Shown one piece after another: positions 37,918-49,690 of a DNA stretch of 64,000 nucleotides. Each line of letters opens with the position of its first letter. Position 1 is the stretch's first letter. Source of the stretch: AC-69 sp963751665 (GTDB taxonomy: Bacteria > Actinomycetota > UBA4738 > HRBIN12); contig CAVVVF010000004.1 in assembly GCA_963751665.1 (NCBI GenBank), positions 1 through 64,000 of the forward strand. Reading direction: 5' to 3'. The notes under the pieces are model-generated. The model was not told where the DNA came from. It made no database searches and was given only the letters and a program-made list of their open reading frames with translations. A program made the translations under genes and the position numbers.

Positions 37918-38625
37918 TCACCGCTGGGTCGTTGCGTTAGAGGGCTCGACGTCCTCCGGGTCCATCGCGAACGGGGTGGGACCGATCCCCATCGACACCG
38001 CGGCCATGGCGGCCTGCGTCCGGTTGCTCACTCCGAGCTTTCGGAAGACCGCGGCGAGGTGCGCCTTCACGGTCTTCTCGGACAGGAACAGGGCCCGGGC
38101 GATGTCCCGGTTGCTCTTTCCCTCCGCGAGCAAGGCCAGGATGTCGGTCTCTCGCTGCGTGAGGCTCGTCGACAGACGGCTGTGCGACTCGTTCTTGTCG
38201 CCGCCGCCTACCTCCAAGGCGTCGAACAGGTTCTGGATGACCCTGGGGGACAGGACGTTCCCTCCTCCGGAGATCGCCACCTTGATGGCTTGCTCCAGGT
38301 CCTCCGGGGTCGCGTCCTTCAGCAGGTACCCGGCGGCGCCCTCCGCCAGCGCTCGCCGCACGTAGTGCGCATGGTCGAACGTCGTGAGCACGATCACTGG
38401 GACCTTGGGCCATCTCGTCCGCAGATCGTGGAGCAGCTCGAGGCCGTCGATGTTCGGCATCCGCACGTCGACGAGAGCGATGTCGACCGGGTTGGCCTCC
38501 ATCACCCGAAGGGCCTCCTCGGCGCCCCCCGTCTCCTCGACGTCCGCATCGCCGAAGCACTCGCGCACGACGTGAGCAATGCCGCGACGCACCAGCGCGT
38601 GATCGTCAACGATCATGATCCTCAA
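37918..38625 (-). CDS. NarL/LuxR-family response regulator
   Basis: A 235-residue regulator: RIMIVDDHALVRRGIAHVVR, acceptor Asp in DIALVDVRMPNIDG, VIVLTTFDHAHYVRRAL, lysine in GYLLKDATPED; then LTQRETDILALLAEGKSNRD and LSEKTVKAHLAAVFRKLG. The start is a TTG at 38625 in the TTGA overlap with the kinase stop, with GAGGAGA seven bases before it. The pair is thus translated together. Confidence 0.9.
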   Translation of the reverse strand: MRIMIVDDHALVRRGIAHVVRECFGDADVEETGGAEEALRVMEANPVDIALVDVRMPNIDGLELLHDLRTRWPKVPVIVLTTFDHAHYVRRALAEGAAGYLLKDATPEDLEQAIKVAISGGGNVLSPRVIQNLFDALEVGGGDKNESHSRLSTSLTQRETDILALLAEGKSNRDIARALFLSEKTVKAHLAAVFRKLGVSNRTQAAMAAVSMGIGPTPFAMDPEDVEPSNATTQR

Positions 38626-39590
38626 GGTTCGTCTCCTCGCTCTTTGACGGGCAGCCGTGCGACCACCCGAGTCCCGCCTCCCGGGGACGACTCGATGTCG
38701 AGGGTGCCGCGTACCTCCGCCACCCGTCGTCGCATCATCTCCAGGCCCAGGTGGCCGTCCCGCAGCTCTCCCGAAGAGGCCTGGAAGCCGCGCCCTTGGT
38801 CCTCCACCTGCACCTCGACGCCCTGGGGCGTCGCTTGGACCCGCACCGCGACCTCGTTCGAGGCCGAGTGCTTCGCTGCGTTGGCCACACCTTCCCGGAT
38901 GACCGAGGAGGCCGCCTCGAGGACAGGACCGCGCACCGCGTCGACGTCCCCCTCGAAGGACCAGGAGGCGGGAAGCCGCCACCGCTCCAATACCTTCTGC
39001 ACCACCAGCTCGAGCGGCTCCTCCTCCAGCGATCCCTCCGGCGATCCCTCGGGCGAGAGGGCGGCCAGCATCCGGCGGATCTCACCGAGGGCTCGTCGCA
39101 GTTCCGATGCCGCCTCGGCCAGTGCGGCGATGGCCTGCGAGGGGTCCAGCTCGACCCGTCGGGCCATCCACTCGAGCTCGAGCACCGAGGCCGTCACGAC
39201 CTGCGTGAGGCCGTCGTGAAGGGCGTAGGCCCACCGGGTCCGTTCCCTGGCGTACGGGTCGTCGAAGTCGTCCGGAAGGGCTGGCGCCTGGCCCGCGAGC
39301 GAGGAGAGCATCCCCCGCAGCGCGGCGACCGAGCGCACCGAGGATTTCGGCGTGAGGCGGGCGAATACCAGGTCGTCACCGCGGGGGCATGCGATCCACC
39401 CCTCGGCCCGTCCTTCCAGCACGTCGTCGAGGTGAAGGGGAAGCGGTCCCGACCCCGGCGCGGCCCACCAGGCGATCCTGCGCGAGGACGCGCCCGTTCG
39501 CATGAGGCCCACGGCGTCGAGGTTCAGGAGCTCGGCGAGGCGCCGGCACTCGGCGGTCTCGTCGGCCCCGCGGACGACGGCTGTCTCCAC
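38622..39590 (-). CDS. HisKA_3-type sensor histidine kinase, soluble
   Basis: A 322-residue kinase without membrane helices. Residues 1-110 may be a GAF-like sensor (LAELLNLDAVGLMRTGASSR). The H box is RTRWAYALHDGLTQVVTASV; the ATPase domain has SSVIREGVANAAKHSASNEV, VEDQGRGFQ and LGLEMMRRRVAEVRGTLDIE. The GTG at 39590 is chosen for its GAAGGGAAC ribosome site. It is partnered with the next gene. A cytosolic signal is implied; the gap upstream (39591-39834) shows no further gene. Confidence 0.88.
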   Translation of the reverse strand: METAVVRGADETAECRRLAELLNLDAVGLMRTGASSRRIAWWAAPGSGPLPLHLDDVLEGRAEGWIACPRGDDLVFARLTPKSSVRSVAALRGMLSSLAGQAPALPDDFDDPYARERTRWAYALHDGLTQVVTASVLELEWMARRVELDPSQAIAALAEAASELRRALGEIRRMLAALSPEGSPEGSLEEEPLELVVQKVLERWRLPASWSFEGDVDAVRGPVLEAASSVIREGVANAAKHSASNEVAVRVQATPQGVEVQVEDQGRGFQASSGELRDGHLGLEMMRRRVAEVRGTLDIESSPGGGTRVVARLPVKERGDEP

Positions 39591-39834
39591 CCGTTCCCTT
39601 CCTTCTCGGCCGGCACGGCCCACGGTCGCGCCGCCTGCCTCTCGCCTCGTTGGTGTGGACGACACTGGGGGTCGTCCGTTCGACCAGGCCAAGCCGTTCG
39701 GTCTAGTTCTTCCTTCGGACGGTTCGAGGGCGCGCTTGAACGAGGTGCCGGGAGTTGATGGTCCCGAGGCAGGTGACGACGGTCGGCAGGCGCGAACCCG
39801 CCGGTTCGAGCGAAGCAGCGAGGCTGGAAGTGGG

Positions 39835-41851
39835 CTACTCCGAAGGGACTAGGGGGGTCCCGGCCGTCGCCCGGGCCAGGACCTGAGCCACGTCCGCGAC
39901 CTCGATCTCATCGCCCCGTGCTCGAGCTCCGTCCTCCAACATGACGAGGCAATACGGGCAGGCTACGCCGACGATGTCCGCGCCGGTGGAGGCGGCCTCG
40001 TCCATGCGCTCCCGGTTGATGCGCTTGCCGATACGCTCCTCCATCCACATCCGGGCTCCCCCCGCCCCGCAGCACAGGCCTCGGCTCCCGTGGCGGGGCA
40101 TCTCCACGGTCGACAGGCCTGGGACGGAGTCCAGGACGTGCCGGGGCTCCCCGTACACGTCGTTATGCCGCCCCAGATAGCACGGGTCGTGATAGGCGAG
40201 CAGGGCCCGCACCTGCCCGGTCGGCCGGAGGCGGCCCTCGTCGACCAGCCGGGCGAGCAGCTGGGTGTGATGGATCACCTCGTACCGGCCGCCGTAGTCC
40301 GGGTATTCGTTGCGCAGCGTGTTGAAGCAGTGAGGGCAGTTGGCCACGATCTTGGTGACTCCCGAGCCGTCGAGCGTGGCCACGTTCTGCTCCGCCAACG
40401 TCTGGAACAGGTACTCGTTCCCGATGCGGCGGGCCGGGTCGCCGGTGCACAGCTCTTGGGGGCCGAGGATGGCGAAGGACACCCCGGCATCTCGAAGGAG
40501 GCCTGCCACGGCGCGAGAGACGCCACGGGCTCGGTCGTCGAACGAGCCGGCGCATCCCACCCAGTACAGGAACTCGGGAGCGTGCTCGCCCTGGCCGAGC
40601 ACGGGCACGTCCATCCCATCGGCCCACGCCGCTCGCTGCGACTGGGGCTGGCCCCACGGGTTCCCGGCGGTCTCCAGGTTCCGAAGGAGCGCGGCCGACT
40701 CGGGAGGGAACCGTGACTCACCCATCACCAGGTTCCGGCGGAGGTCGACGATGTGGTCGATGTGCTCGATGTCCACGGGACACTCCTGCATGCATGCCCC
40801 GCACGTCGTGCAGGCCCACACCACCTCCTCGTCCACGATCTCGGAGACGAGCGCCGTCTTCTGGTGCTCGCTCGAGGTTCGCCCGGCCTCGAGGATCTTC
40901 TGCCCTTCCTCGAACAGGTGATCCCGCAGGTTCATGATCAGGAGCTTGGGCGATAAGCGGCTTCCCGGTGTTCCACGCCGGACACGCGCTCTGGCACCTG
41001 CCGCATTCGGTGCACGCGTAGAGGTCCAGGGCCTCCTTCCAGGTGAGGTCCTCCACGGTTGCGGCGCCGAGCCGGATCTCATCGGACTCCGGGGCGTCCA
41101 CGTCGATGCGAAGCGGCGTCAGGTAGCCCCGGGGCTTGGTGTTGGAGAAGAACACGTTGATGGAGCTGGTCAGGATGTGCAGGTGCTTGGAGTACGGGAT
41201 GTAGACCAGGAACCCCAGGATCAGCAGGAGGTGCGACCACAGGAAGAGCTGTTCGTAGACCCGGAGCACCGAGGGGTTCATGGGTTCGAACGCCTGCGCG
41301 AGCGCGTTCGAGATGGGCGTCCAGGCCGCGGGGGCCTCGGCCATGCCTCGGGTGATCCGGACCGCGTTCAGCGCGAACAGGGTGAGCATGATGCCGAGGA
41401 TCCACACCAAGATCAGATCGGCCTCCTGCATGTGGCTGCCGACGAACCGCTCGGGGCGTTGGACCTTGCGGATGGTGAAGGCCATCAGGACGCCGACCAC
41501 CACGAGGAGGGCGAACAGGTCCTGCAGCAGCCCCAGCCAACCGGTGTGGCCGACCAGTGGGATGGCGAAGTCAGGATCCACGGCTTGCCCCATGGCCTCG
41601 ACGATCGTGGTCAGAAGGATCAGGAAGCCCCAGAAGATGAAAGCGTGCATCAGCCCGGGAACCAGGCGCTGGAGCAGCTTTCGCTGGCCGAGCACCACGG
41701 TCACCTCGCGCTCCAGCCTGACCGGCACGTCGCGGGTCCGGTCCACGGGCCGGCCCAGTGCTACCAGCCGGTACAACAGGCGGGCCCGGCGGGCGAAGAG
41801 TCCCGCGGCCGCGGCAACGAGCCCCAGGAGGATCGCCGCAGGCAGGAGCAT
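39835..41851 (-). CDS. EtfD-like membrane iron-sulfur oxidoreductase (one frameshift)
   Basis: A fused protein of about 670 residues. The N-terminus has about five or six helices of the NarI/heme b type (LVPGLMHAFIFWGFLILLTT, LLQDLFALLVVVGVLMAF, LFLWSHLLLILGFLVYIPYS). Two 4Fe-4S motifs follow, YACTECGRCQSACP and ACTTCGACMQECPVDI, and two CCG domains (WVGCAGSFDDRAR, VANCPHCFNTL; AYHDPCYLGRHN, GLCCGAGGARMW). The layout is that of mycobacterial EtfD (Rv0338c), which passes electrons from electron-transfer flavoprotein in fatty acid oxidation to quinone. The frame shifts near 40950, between the two ferredoxin motifs. No etfA or etfB is nearby. Confidence 0.85.
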
Positions 41852-41929
41852 CAGATGGCGAGTGTATATGCGAAATCGACCGCCGGTTGTTGACTCGGGC
41901 TTTGACCGCGCCATGATCGGCCGGAAGCC

Positions 41930-42880
41930 ATGGACCCAGGGACCACCGCCAGACAGACGCCGTCCGCGGTGACGATCGAGACGGCCGTCGAGATCCTCGG
42001 ATATCTCGGCGCGGCCGTCGGCGTCGCCGCTACCCTGGTCGCCGCCGGACAGGTCCAGGACCTCTCGGAGGGTGGCGCGTTGGCCATCACCCTGGTCGTG
42101 GCGGCCGGGTTGCTGGGAGCGGGGTACCTGTTCGGCCTTCGTCCCCTGGAGCGGGGCCAACGGATGCGAAGCGTGCTGTGGTTCGGCGCCGCCGAGGCCT
42201 CGGCCGTCGGCGTGACCGTCCTCATCGGGGATATCGTCGGCCTCGACGGACGGGGGGGAGCCATCGTGTCCTCCCTCCTGGCCTTGGCGATCGGCGCCGC
42301 GCTGTGGTGGCAGCTCCGGCGGAGCCTCCAGGAGATCTTCCTGTTCCTGGCGATCCTTGCCACCCTCGTGTCCCTGGTCTTCCCGGAGCCGTCCTTCTTC
42401 GGCGTTCCCGATCTCACGGGGATGGCCATGCTGGTCTGGGCATTCGGTTGCGTGTGGCTGTTCCTGGCGACCCGGCGGATCGTGGTACCCGTTCGAACCG
42501 GCATGGTGCTCGGGTCGATCGCGGCGATCGTCGGACCGCTCGTGTTCACCAGGACCCGCATCGCCGGCGAGCTGCTGTCGCTGGTGACGGCGGCCGGGCT
42601 CCTTGTGCTTGGAGAGTGGCTCGGGGACAGGGCCGTCCAGGGGCTCGGCATCGCCGGGCTCCTCTTGGTCTCGGCCGGGGTGGTCGTGGAGCACGTCGGG
42701 GACTCGACGGGCGGAGCGATCGCGGCCCTCGTCGCCGGGATCCTCCTCCTCGCGCTGGCGCTGTTCGCGAGCGGCATGGGGCCCCGGCGGCCGCTCGGAG
42801 CACCCCCGCTGCCTCCCGCACCCCCGCCCCTTGCCCCCGGCCCCTCGTCCGGGCCTCCCGGGCCGCCAGCCGCCATCTAG
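41930..42880 (+). CDS. Polytopic membrane protein, unassigned
   Basis: A 316-residue protein with about ten hydrophobic segments (for example YLGAAVGVAATLVAAG, GALAITLVVAAGLLGAGYLF, IGAALWWQLRRSLQEIFLFL, LLVLGEWLGDRAVQGLG), few charges in the helices and a Pro/Gly-rich C-terminal tail. It resembles small DUF2157-type membrane proteins in layout, but I cannot match a family. No ribosome site is clear. It is divergent from the EtfD-like gene, whose promoter must lie in the 78 bases between them. Confidence 0.7.
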   Translation: MDPGTTARQTPSAVTIETAVEILGYLGAAVGVAATLVAAGQVQDLSEGGALAITLVVAAGLLGAGYLFGLRPLERGQRMRSVLWFGAAEASAVGVTVLIGDIVGLDGRGGAIVSSLLALAIGAALWWQLRRSLQEIFLFLAILATLVSLVFPEPSFFGVPDLTGMAMLVWAFGCVWLFLATRRIVVPVRTGMVLGSIAAIVGPLVFTRTRIAGELLSLVTAAGLLVLGEWLGDRAVQGLGIAGLLLVSAGVVVEHVGDSTGGAIAALVAGILLLALALFASGMGPRRPLGAPPLPPAPPPLAPGPSSGPPGPPAAI

Positions 42881-42941
42881 ACGGCCCGTTCCTCGGCAAC
42901 CCAGGCTCACCCGCCCCATCAGTCCCAAGCCGTGCCTAACT

Positions 42942-42970
42942 TTGACACTAGGAGACTCAATCTTTATCCT
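42942..42970 (+). promoter_or_regulatory. dnaK promoter with overlapping HAIR-like operator
   Basis: TTGACA (42942-42947) and TATCCT (42965-42970) are 17 bases apart, a good sigma-70 promoter. The same bases read TTGACA-N7-ACTCAA (42942-42960), close to the HspR operator consensus CTTGAGT-N7-ACTCAAG with an intact right half. HspR is encoded in this operon, so feedback repression by HspR with DnaK is likely. Confidence 0.65.
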
Positions 42971-43008
42971 TCCATTCAGATCAAGAACGCACTCAGGAGG
43001 ATTCGCTC

Positions 43009-44856
43009 ATGCCACGAGCCGTGGGAATCGACCTGGGGACGACCAACTCGGTGGTGTCCGTCCTGGAGGCGGGCGAGCCGGTGGTCATCCCCAACGCGGA
43101 GGGCTCCCGGACCACCCCGTCGGTGGTCGGGTTCTCCAGGAACGGAGAGATCCTGGTCGGTGAGGTCGCCAAGCGGCAGGCCATCACCAACCCGGACCGA
43201 ACCGTCCGCTCCGTGAAGCGCGAGATGGGGCGGAAGGACTGGCACGTCGAGATCGACGGGAAGCGGTGGACGCCCCAGGAGATCTCGGCCCAGATCCTGA
43301 TGAAGCTGAAGCGGGACGCCGAGGCCTACCTGGGCGATTCCGTCGCACAGGCCGTCGTCACCGTCCCCGCCTACTTCGATGACGCACAGCGCCAGGCAAC
43401 CAAGGAGGCCGGGCAGATCGCCGGCCTGGAGGTCCTTCGGATCATCAACGAGCCGACCGCCGCCTCACTCGCCTACGGCCTGGACAAGCAGCACGACCAG
43501 ACGATCCTGGTGTTCGACCTGGGCGGCGGGACATTCGACGTGTCCCTGCTGGAGATCGGCGAGGGGGTTTTCGAGGTCAAGGCCACGCATGGTGACACGC
43601 ACCTCGGGGGCGACGACTGGGACCAGCGGGTCATCGACTGGATGGTGAAGGAGTTCAAGAACGCCCACGGCGTCGACCTCTCGGCGGACCGCATGGCCCT
43701 CCAGCGCCTGAAGGAGGCGGCGGAGAAGGCCAAGATCGAGCTGTCCCAGGTCGCCGAGACCACCGTCAACCTCCCATTCGTCACCGCGACCGCGGAGGGC
43801 CCGCTGCACCTGGAGATGAAGCTCACCCGTTCGGAGTTCGAGCGGATGACCGCCGACCTCGTCGAGCGGACCGAGGTGCCGTTCCGCCAGGCCGTGAAGG
43901 ACTGGGGCAAGGACGTCTCGGCCATCGACCACGTGATCCTGGTGGGCGGCGCCACACGCATGCCCATGATCCAGGAGCTGGTCCGCAAGCTGGCCGGAGG
44001 CAAGGAACCACACAAGGGGGTCAACCCCGACGAGGTGGTCGCCGTCGGCGCGGCCGTCCAGGCCGGTGTGCTGAAGGGCGACGTGAAGGACATCCTGCTC
44101 CTCGACGTCACGCCCCTCACGCTGGGCGTCGAGACCAAGGGTGGGATCTTCACCAAGCTCATCGAGCGCAACACCACCATCCCCACGCGGAAGAGCGAGA
44201 TCTTCACCACGGCCGACGACAACCAGACCACGGTCGAGATCCACGTCCTCCAGGGCGAGGCCGAGACCGTGTTCTCTCCCGGGGTGCGCTCGCTCGGCAA
44301 GTTCCACCTGATGGGCATCCCCCCGACCCCCCGCGGCATGCCGCAGATCGAGGTGGCGTTCGACATCGATGCGAACGGCATCGTGAACGTCTCCGCCAAG
44401 GATCTGGCCACCGGCAAGGAGCAGCAGATGACGATCACCGGTGGGACGGCCCTGTCGAAGGACGACATCGACCGCATGGTGAAGGACGCGGAGAAGTTCG
44501 CGTCCGAGGACCACGAGCGGCGCGAGGCCGCCGATGCCCGGAACGCCGGGGACCAGCTCAGCTACCAGATCGACCGTTCGCTTGAGGAATGGGGCGACAA
44601 GGTGCCCGAGGGCGATCGTGACGAGCTCAGGAAGTCGAACGAGGAGCTGAAGGAGACGTTGAAGGGGGAGGACGTCGCGCGGATCCGGTCGGCCACCGAG
44701 GCCACGATGCAGGTGTTCCAGCGCATCGGCCAGGCCATGTATCAGCAGACTGCGCCCCAGGGCGGGCCACAGGAGCCTCCCGCCGGCGCGGCGGCCGAAG
44801 GTGGCGAGGGGGACGTCGTCGAGGGCGAGATCGTCGACGAGGGAAGCGGTTCATGA
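43009..44856 (+). CDS. dnaK: Chaperone protein DnaK (Hsp70)
   Basis: A 615-residue Hsp70. The ATPase domain starts RAVGIDLGTTNSVVSVLEAG, with VITVPAYFDD-type motif (VVTVPAYFDDAQRQATKEAG), FDLGGGTFDVSLLEI and HVILVGGATRMPMIQELV. The substrate domain has LLLDVTPLTLGVETKGG and TTADDNQTTVEIHVLQGE; a lid and acidic tail follow (VVEGEIVDEG). CAGGAGGATTC gives the ribosome site. First gene of the chaperone operon; it overlaps grpE by ATGA. Confidence 0.97.
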   Translation: MPRAVGIDLGTTNSVVSVLEAGEPVVIPNAEGSRTTPSVVGFSRNGEILVGEVAKRQAITNPDRTVRSVKREMGRKDWHVEIDGKRWTPQEISAQILMKLKRDAEAYLGDSVAQAVVTVPAYFDDAQRQATKEAGQIAGLEVLRIINEPTAASLAYGLDKQHDQTILVFDLGGGTFDVSLLEIGEGVFEVKATHGDTHLGGDDWDQRVIDWMVKEFKNAHGVDLSADRMALQRLKEAAEKAKIELSQVAETTVNLPFVTATAEGPLHLEMKLTRSEFERMTADLVERTEVPFRQAVKDWGKDVSAIDHVILVGGATRMPMIQELVRKLAGGKEPHKGVNPDEVVAVGAAVQAGVLKGDVKDILLLDVTPLTLGVETKGGIFTKLIERNTTIPTRKSEIFTTADDNQTTVEIHVLQGEAETVFSPGVRSLGKFHLMGIPPTPRGMPQIEVAFDIDANGIVNVSAKDLATGKEQQMTITGGTALSKDDIDRMVKDAEKFASEDHERREAADARNAGDQLSYQIDRSLEEWGDKVPEGDRDELRKSNEELKETLKGEDVARIRSATEATMQVFQRIGQAMYQQTAPQGGPQEPPAGAAAEGGEGDVVEGEIVDEGSGS

Positions 44857-45449
44857 CCGAGCACGACCGTACCGGCGAGGAGCACCTGGGCCGACCCAAG
44901 GTCAAGGTCACCGATCGCCGGCGCGTCCGCGACGGTGGGGCCGCTCCGGCGGTCCCCTCGGACACGCCGGGCTCGGGCGAAGGACTACCGACCACAGACG
45001 CCGAGCTCGCGGCGGCCCGGAAGGAGGCGGCCGACTACCGGGATCACCTGATGCGGCTCCAGGCGGAGTTCGACAACTACCGCAAGCGCATGCTGAAGGA
45101 GCAGACCCGGGCGTTGGAGCTGGCCGCGGAGCCGATCGTCCGACGGATGCTCGAAGTCCTGGACGAGTTCGAGCTCGCCCTGATGGCCGCGGAGCAGAAG
45201 CCGGACTTCGACAAGTTCCTCCACGGCGTGGAGCTCGTGTACGCGAAGCTGGTCGAGACGCTCCGGGCCGAGGGCCTGGAGCGGATCCAGGCCGAGGGCG
45301 AGCCCTTCGATCCGGAGCGCCACGAGGCGCTCATGGGGTCTGGCGCCGGCGACGGTGAGCCCGTGGTCGCCGATGTCCTTCGCCAGGGATACACGTTGAA
45401 GGGCCGGGTGGTCCGTCCGGCGGGCGTGCGCGTCACGCACGAGCGCTGA
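44853..45449 (+). CDS. grpE: Nucleotide exchange factor GrpE
   Basis: A 198-residue GrpE. A disordered N-terminal 50 residues leads into a long helix (ELAAARKEAADYRDHLMRLQ, FDNYRKRMLKEQ) and the beta wing with GLERIQAEGEPFDPERHEAL and VADVLRQGYTLKGRVVRPA. It releases ADP from DnaK. The start overlaps dnaK by four bases; dnaJ follows 11 bases later. Confidence 0.95.
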   Translation: MTEHDRTGEEHLGRPKVKVTDRRRVRDGGAAPAVPSDTPGSGEGLPTTDAELAAARKEAADYRDHLMRLQAEFDNYRKRMLKEQTRALELAAEPIVRRMLEVLDEFELALMAAEQKPDFDKFLHGVELVYAKLVETLRAEGLERIQAEGEPFDPERHEALMGSGAGDGEPVVADVLRQGYTLKGRVVRPAGVRVTHER

Positions 45450-45460
45450 GGGGGTCGCCG

Positions 45461-46603
45461 ATGAACGGCGACGTCCGGCGCGAGTGGTTCGACAAGGACT
45501 ACTACCAGGTCCTCGGCGTGGCCAAGAACGCGTCGCAGACAGAGATCAAGAAGGCGTACCGCAAGCTCGCGCAGAAGCACCACCCCGACGCCAACGCCGG
45601 AGACAAGTCCGCCGAGGAGAGGTTCAAGGACATCTCGGCGGCCTACGACGTGGTCGGCGACGAGGAAAAGCGCAAGCAGTACGACCAGGTCCGCGACATG
45701 GCGGCCTCGGGGTTCGGGGCCGGCGGCTTCCCCGGTGGGGGCCGGCCGGGACCCGGAGGCAGGGTGCGATTCGAGGACGTCGGTTTCGGCGACGTCGGAG
45801 ACCTCGGGGACCTGTTCAGCGTGTTCACGGGGGGGCGCGGCCGGGGGCAGCGGCCGCCCGCCCGCGGCGCCGACCTCGAGACCGAGGTCCGGGTCTCGTT
45901 CGACGACGCCATGCGCGGGACCACGGTCCCGGTTCGCATCCAGGGGCCCGCGCCCTGTCCCACCTGCGGTGGGTCGGGCGCGGAGCCCGGGACGACGCCC
46001 GTCACCTGCCCTCAGTGCGGTGGCCTGGGCTCGGTCAGCGTGAACCAGGGGCTCTTCCAGATGTCACAGACCTGCCCTCGATGCCGAGGCGCCGGTCGGA
46101 TCGTGGAGCACCCCTGCCCGACATGTCGTGGGTCGGGCAGCGTCCGGACCACCCGCAATTTCCAGGTGAAGGTCCCGGCCGGCGTGAAGGACGGCGCCCG
46201 GATCCGGCTCTCGGGCCGGGGAGAGGCCGGACCCCCGGGCGGGGCTGCCGGCGACCTGTACGTCGTCGTGCACGTCTCGTCCCACAAGCTGTTCGGACGA
46301 AAGGGCAGCGATCTCACCCTGACGCTCCCGATCACGTTCGCGGAGGCCGCCCTGGGAGCGAACGTCGAGGTGCCCACCCTGAACGGGCCGGTGACGCTCA
46401 AGATCCCGTCCGGCACGCAGCCGGGCCGGACCTTCCGGGTCCGGGGCAAAGGCGCGCCGAAGAAAGGCGGCCAGGGCGACCTGCTGGTCACCGTGAACGT
46501 GGAGGTTCCCCAGCGGTTGTCTCGCGATGAGAAGCACTTGCTGAAGCAGCTCAACGAGATGGATCGCGAGTCGCCGCGCAAGCGGCTCGGCGTCGAGTCG
46601 TAG
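45461..46603 (+). CDS. dnaJ: Chaperone protein DnaJ
   Basis: A 380-residue type I DnaJ. The J domain has DYYQVLGVAKNASQTEIKKA with HPD in KHHPDANAG. A short Gly-rich segment follows, then four zinc motifs (CPTCGGSG, CPQCGGLG, CPRCRGAG, CPTCRGSG) and the substrate domain (FQVKVPAGVKDGARIRLSGR, LPITFAEAALGANVEVPTL). It stimulates DnaK ATPase and delivers clients. Of the two DnaJ types in actinobacteria, this is the one linked to dnaK (DnaJ1). Confidence 0.95.
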   Translation: MNGDVRREWFDKDYYQVLGVAKNASQTEIKKAYRKLAQKHHPDANAGDKSAEERFKDISAAYDVVGDEEKRKQYDQVRDMAASGFGAGGFPGGGRPGPGGRVRFEDVGFGDVGDLGDLFSVFTGGRGRGQRPPARGADLETEVRVSFDDAMRGTTVPVRIQGPAPCPTCGGSGAEPGTTPVTCPQCGGLGSVSVNQGLFQMSQTCPRCRGAGRIVEHPCPTCRGSGSVRTTRNFQVKVPAGVKDGARIRLSGRGEAGPPGGAAGDLYVVVHVSSHKLFGRKGSDLTLTLPITFAEAALGANVEVPTLNGPVTLKIPSGTQPGRTFRVRGKGAPKKGGQGDLLVTVNVEVPQRLSRDEKHLLKQLNEMDRESPRKRLGVES

Positions 46604-46619
46604 GGAGGAAGAGGAACAC

Positions 46620-47045
46620 ATGGCAGGCGAAGAAAGGCGAACCGACCGGGCCGGGGACAGGGCGGTCTACATCATCAGCGTGGCGGCGGAGCTCGCCGGC
46701 GTGCATCCGCAGACCCTTCGCATCTACGAGCGGAAGGGCCTGCTCAGCCCCAAGCGGACCTCGGGCAACACCCGCCGGTATTCGGAGCGGGACATCGCCC
46801 GGCTCCAGATGATCCAGCAGCTCACGCAGGGTCAGGGGATCAACCTGGCCGGCGTGAAGATGATCATGGAGCTGGAGACGCAGATGGAGGAGCTTCGGCG
46901 ACGGGCCGTGGAGCTCGAGACGGAGCTCCGGCGGGTTCGCCGGACCCGTCCCGTCGCGCTCGGTCCGTCCTCGGCGACCGTCGAGATCGTGCCACTGCGC
47001 ACGATCGCTGCGTTCCCATGGCTGAGCGGGGGCCCTTCTCGGTGA
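46620..47045 (+). CDS. hspR: HspR, MerR-type heat shock repressor
   Basis: A 141-residue MerR-family protein: YIISVAAELAGVHPQTLRIY, ERKGLLSPKRTSGNTRRYSE, DIARLQMIQQLTQGQGINLA and GVKMIMELETQ. This is the HspR variant that binds HAIR operators and uses DnaK as co-repressor. Its presence after dnaJ and the HAIR-like site before dnaK support autoregulation of the whole block. The C-terminal 30 residues, after the dimer coil, are unusual and hydrophobic. Confidence 0.93.
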   Translation: MAGEERRTDRAGDRAVYIISVAAELAGVHPQTLRIYERKGLLSPKRTSGNTRRYSERDIARLQMIQQLTQGQGINLAGVKMIMELETQMEELRRRAVELETELRRVRRTRPVALGPSSATVEIVPLRTIAAFPWLSGGPSR

Positions 47046-47069
47046 TCGTACGAAAGGAGTGAAGGACCG

Positions 47070-49658
<2,589 letters not shown>

Positions 49659-49690
49659 AGCGCGCCGCACGCCCTCCCGATACTCGTCCC

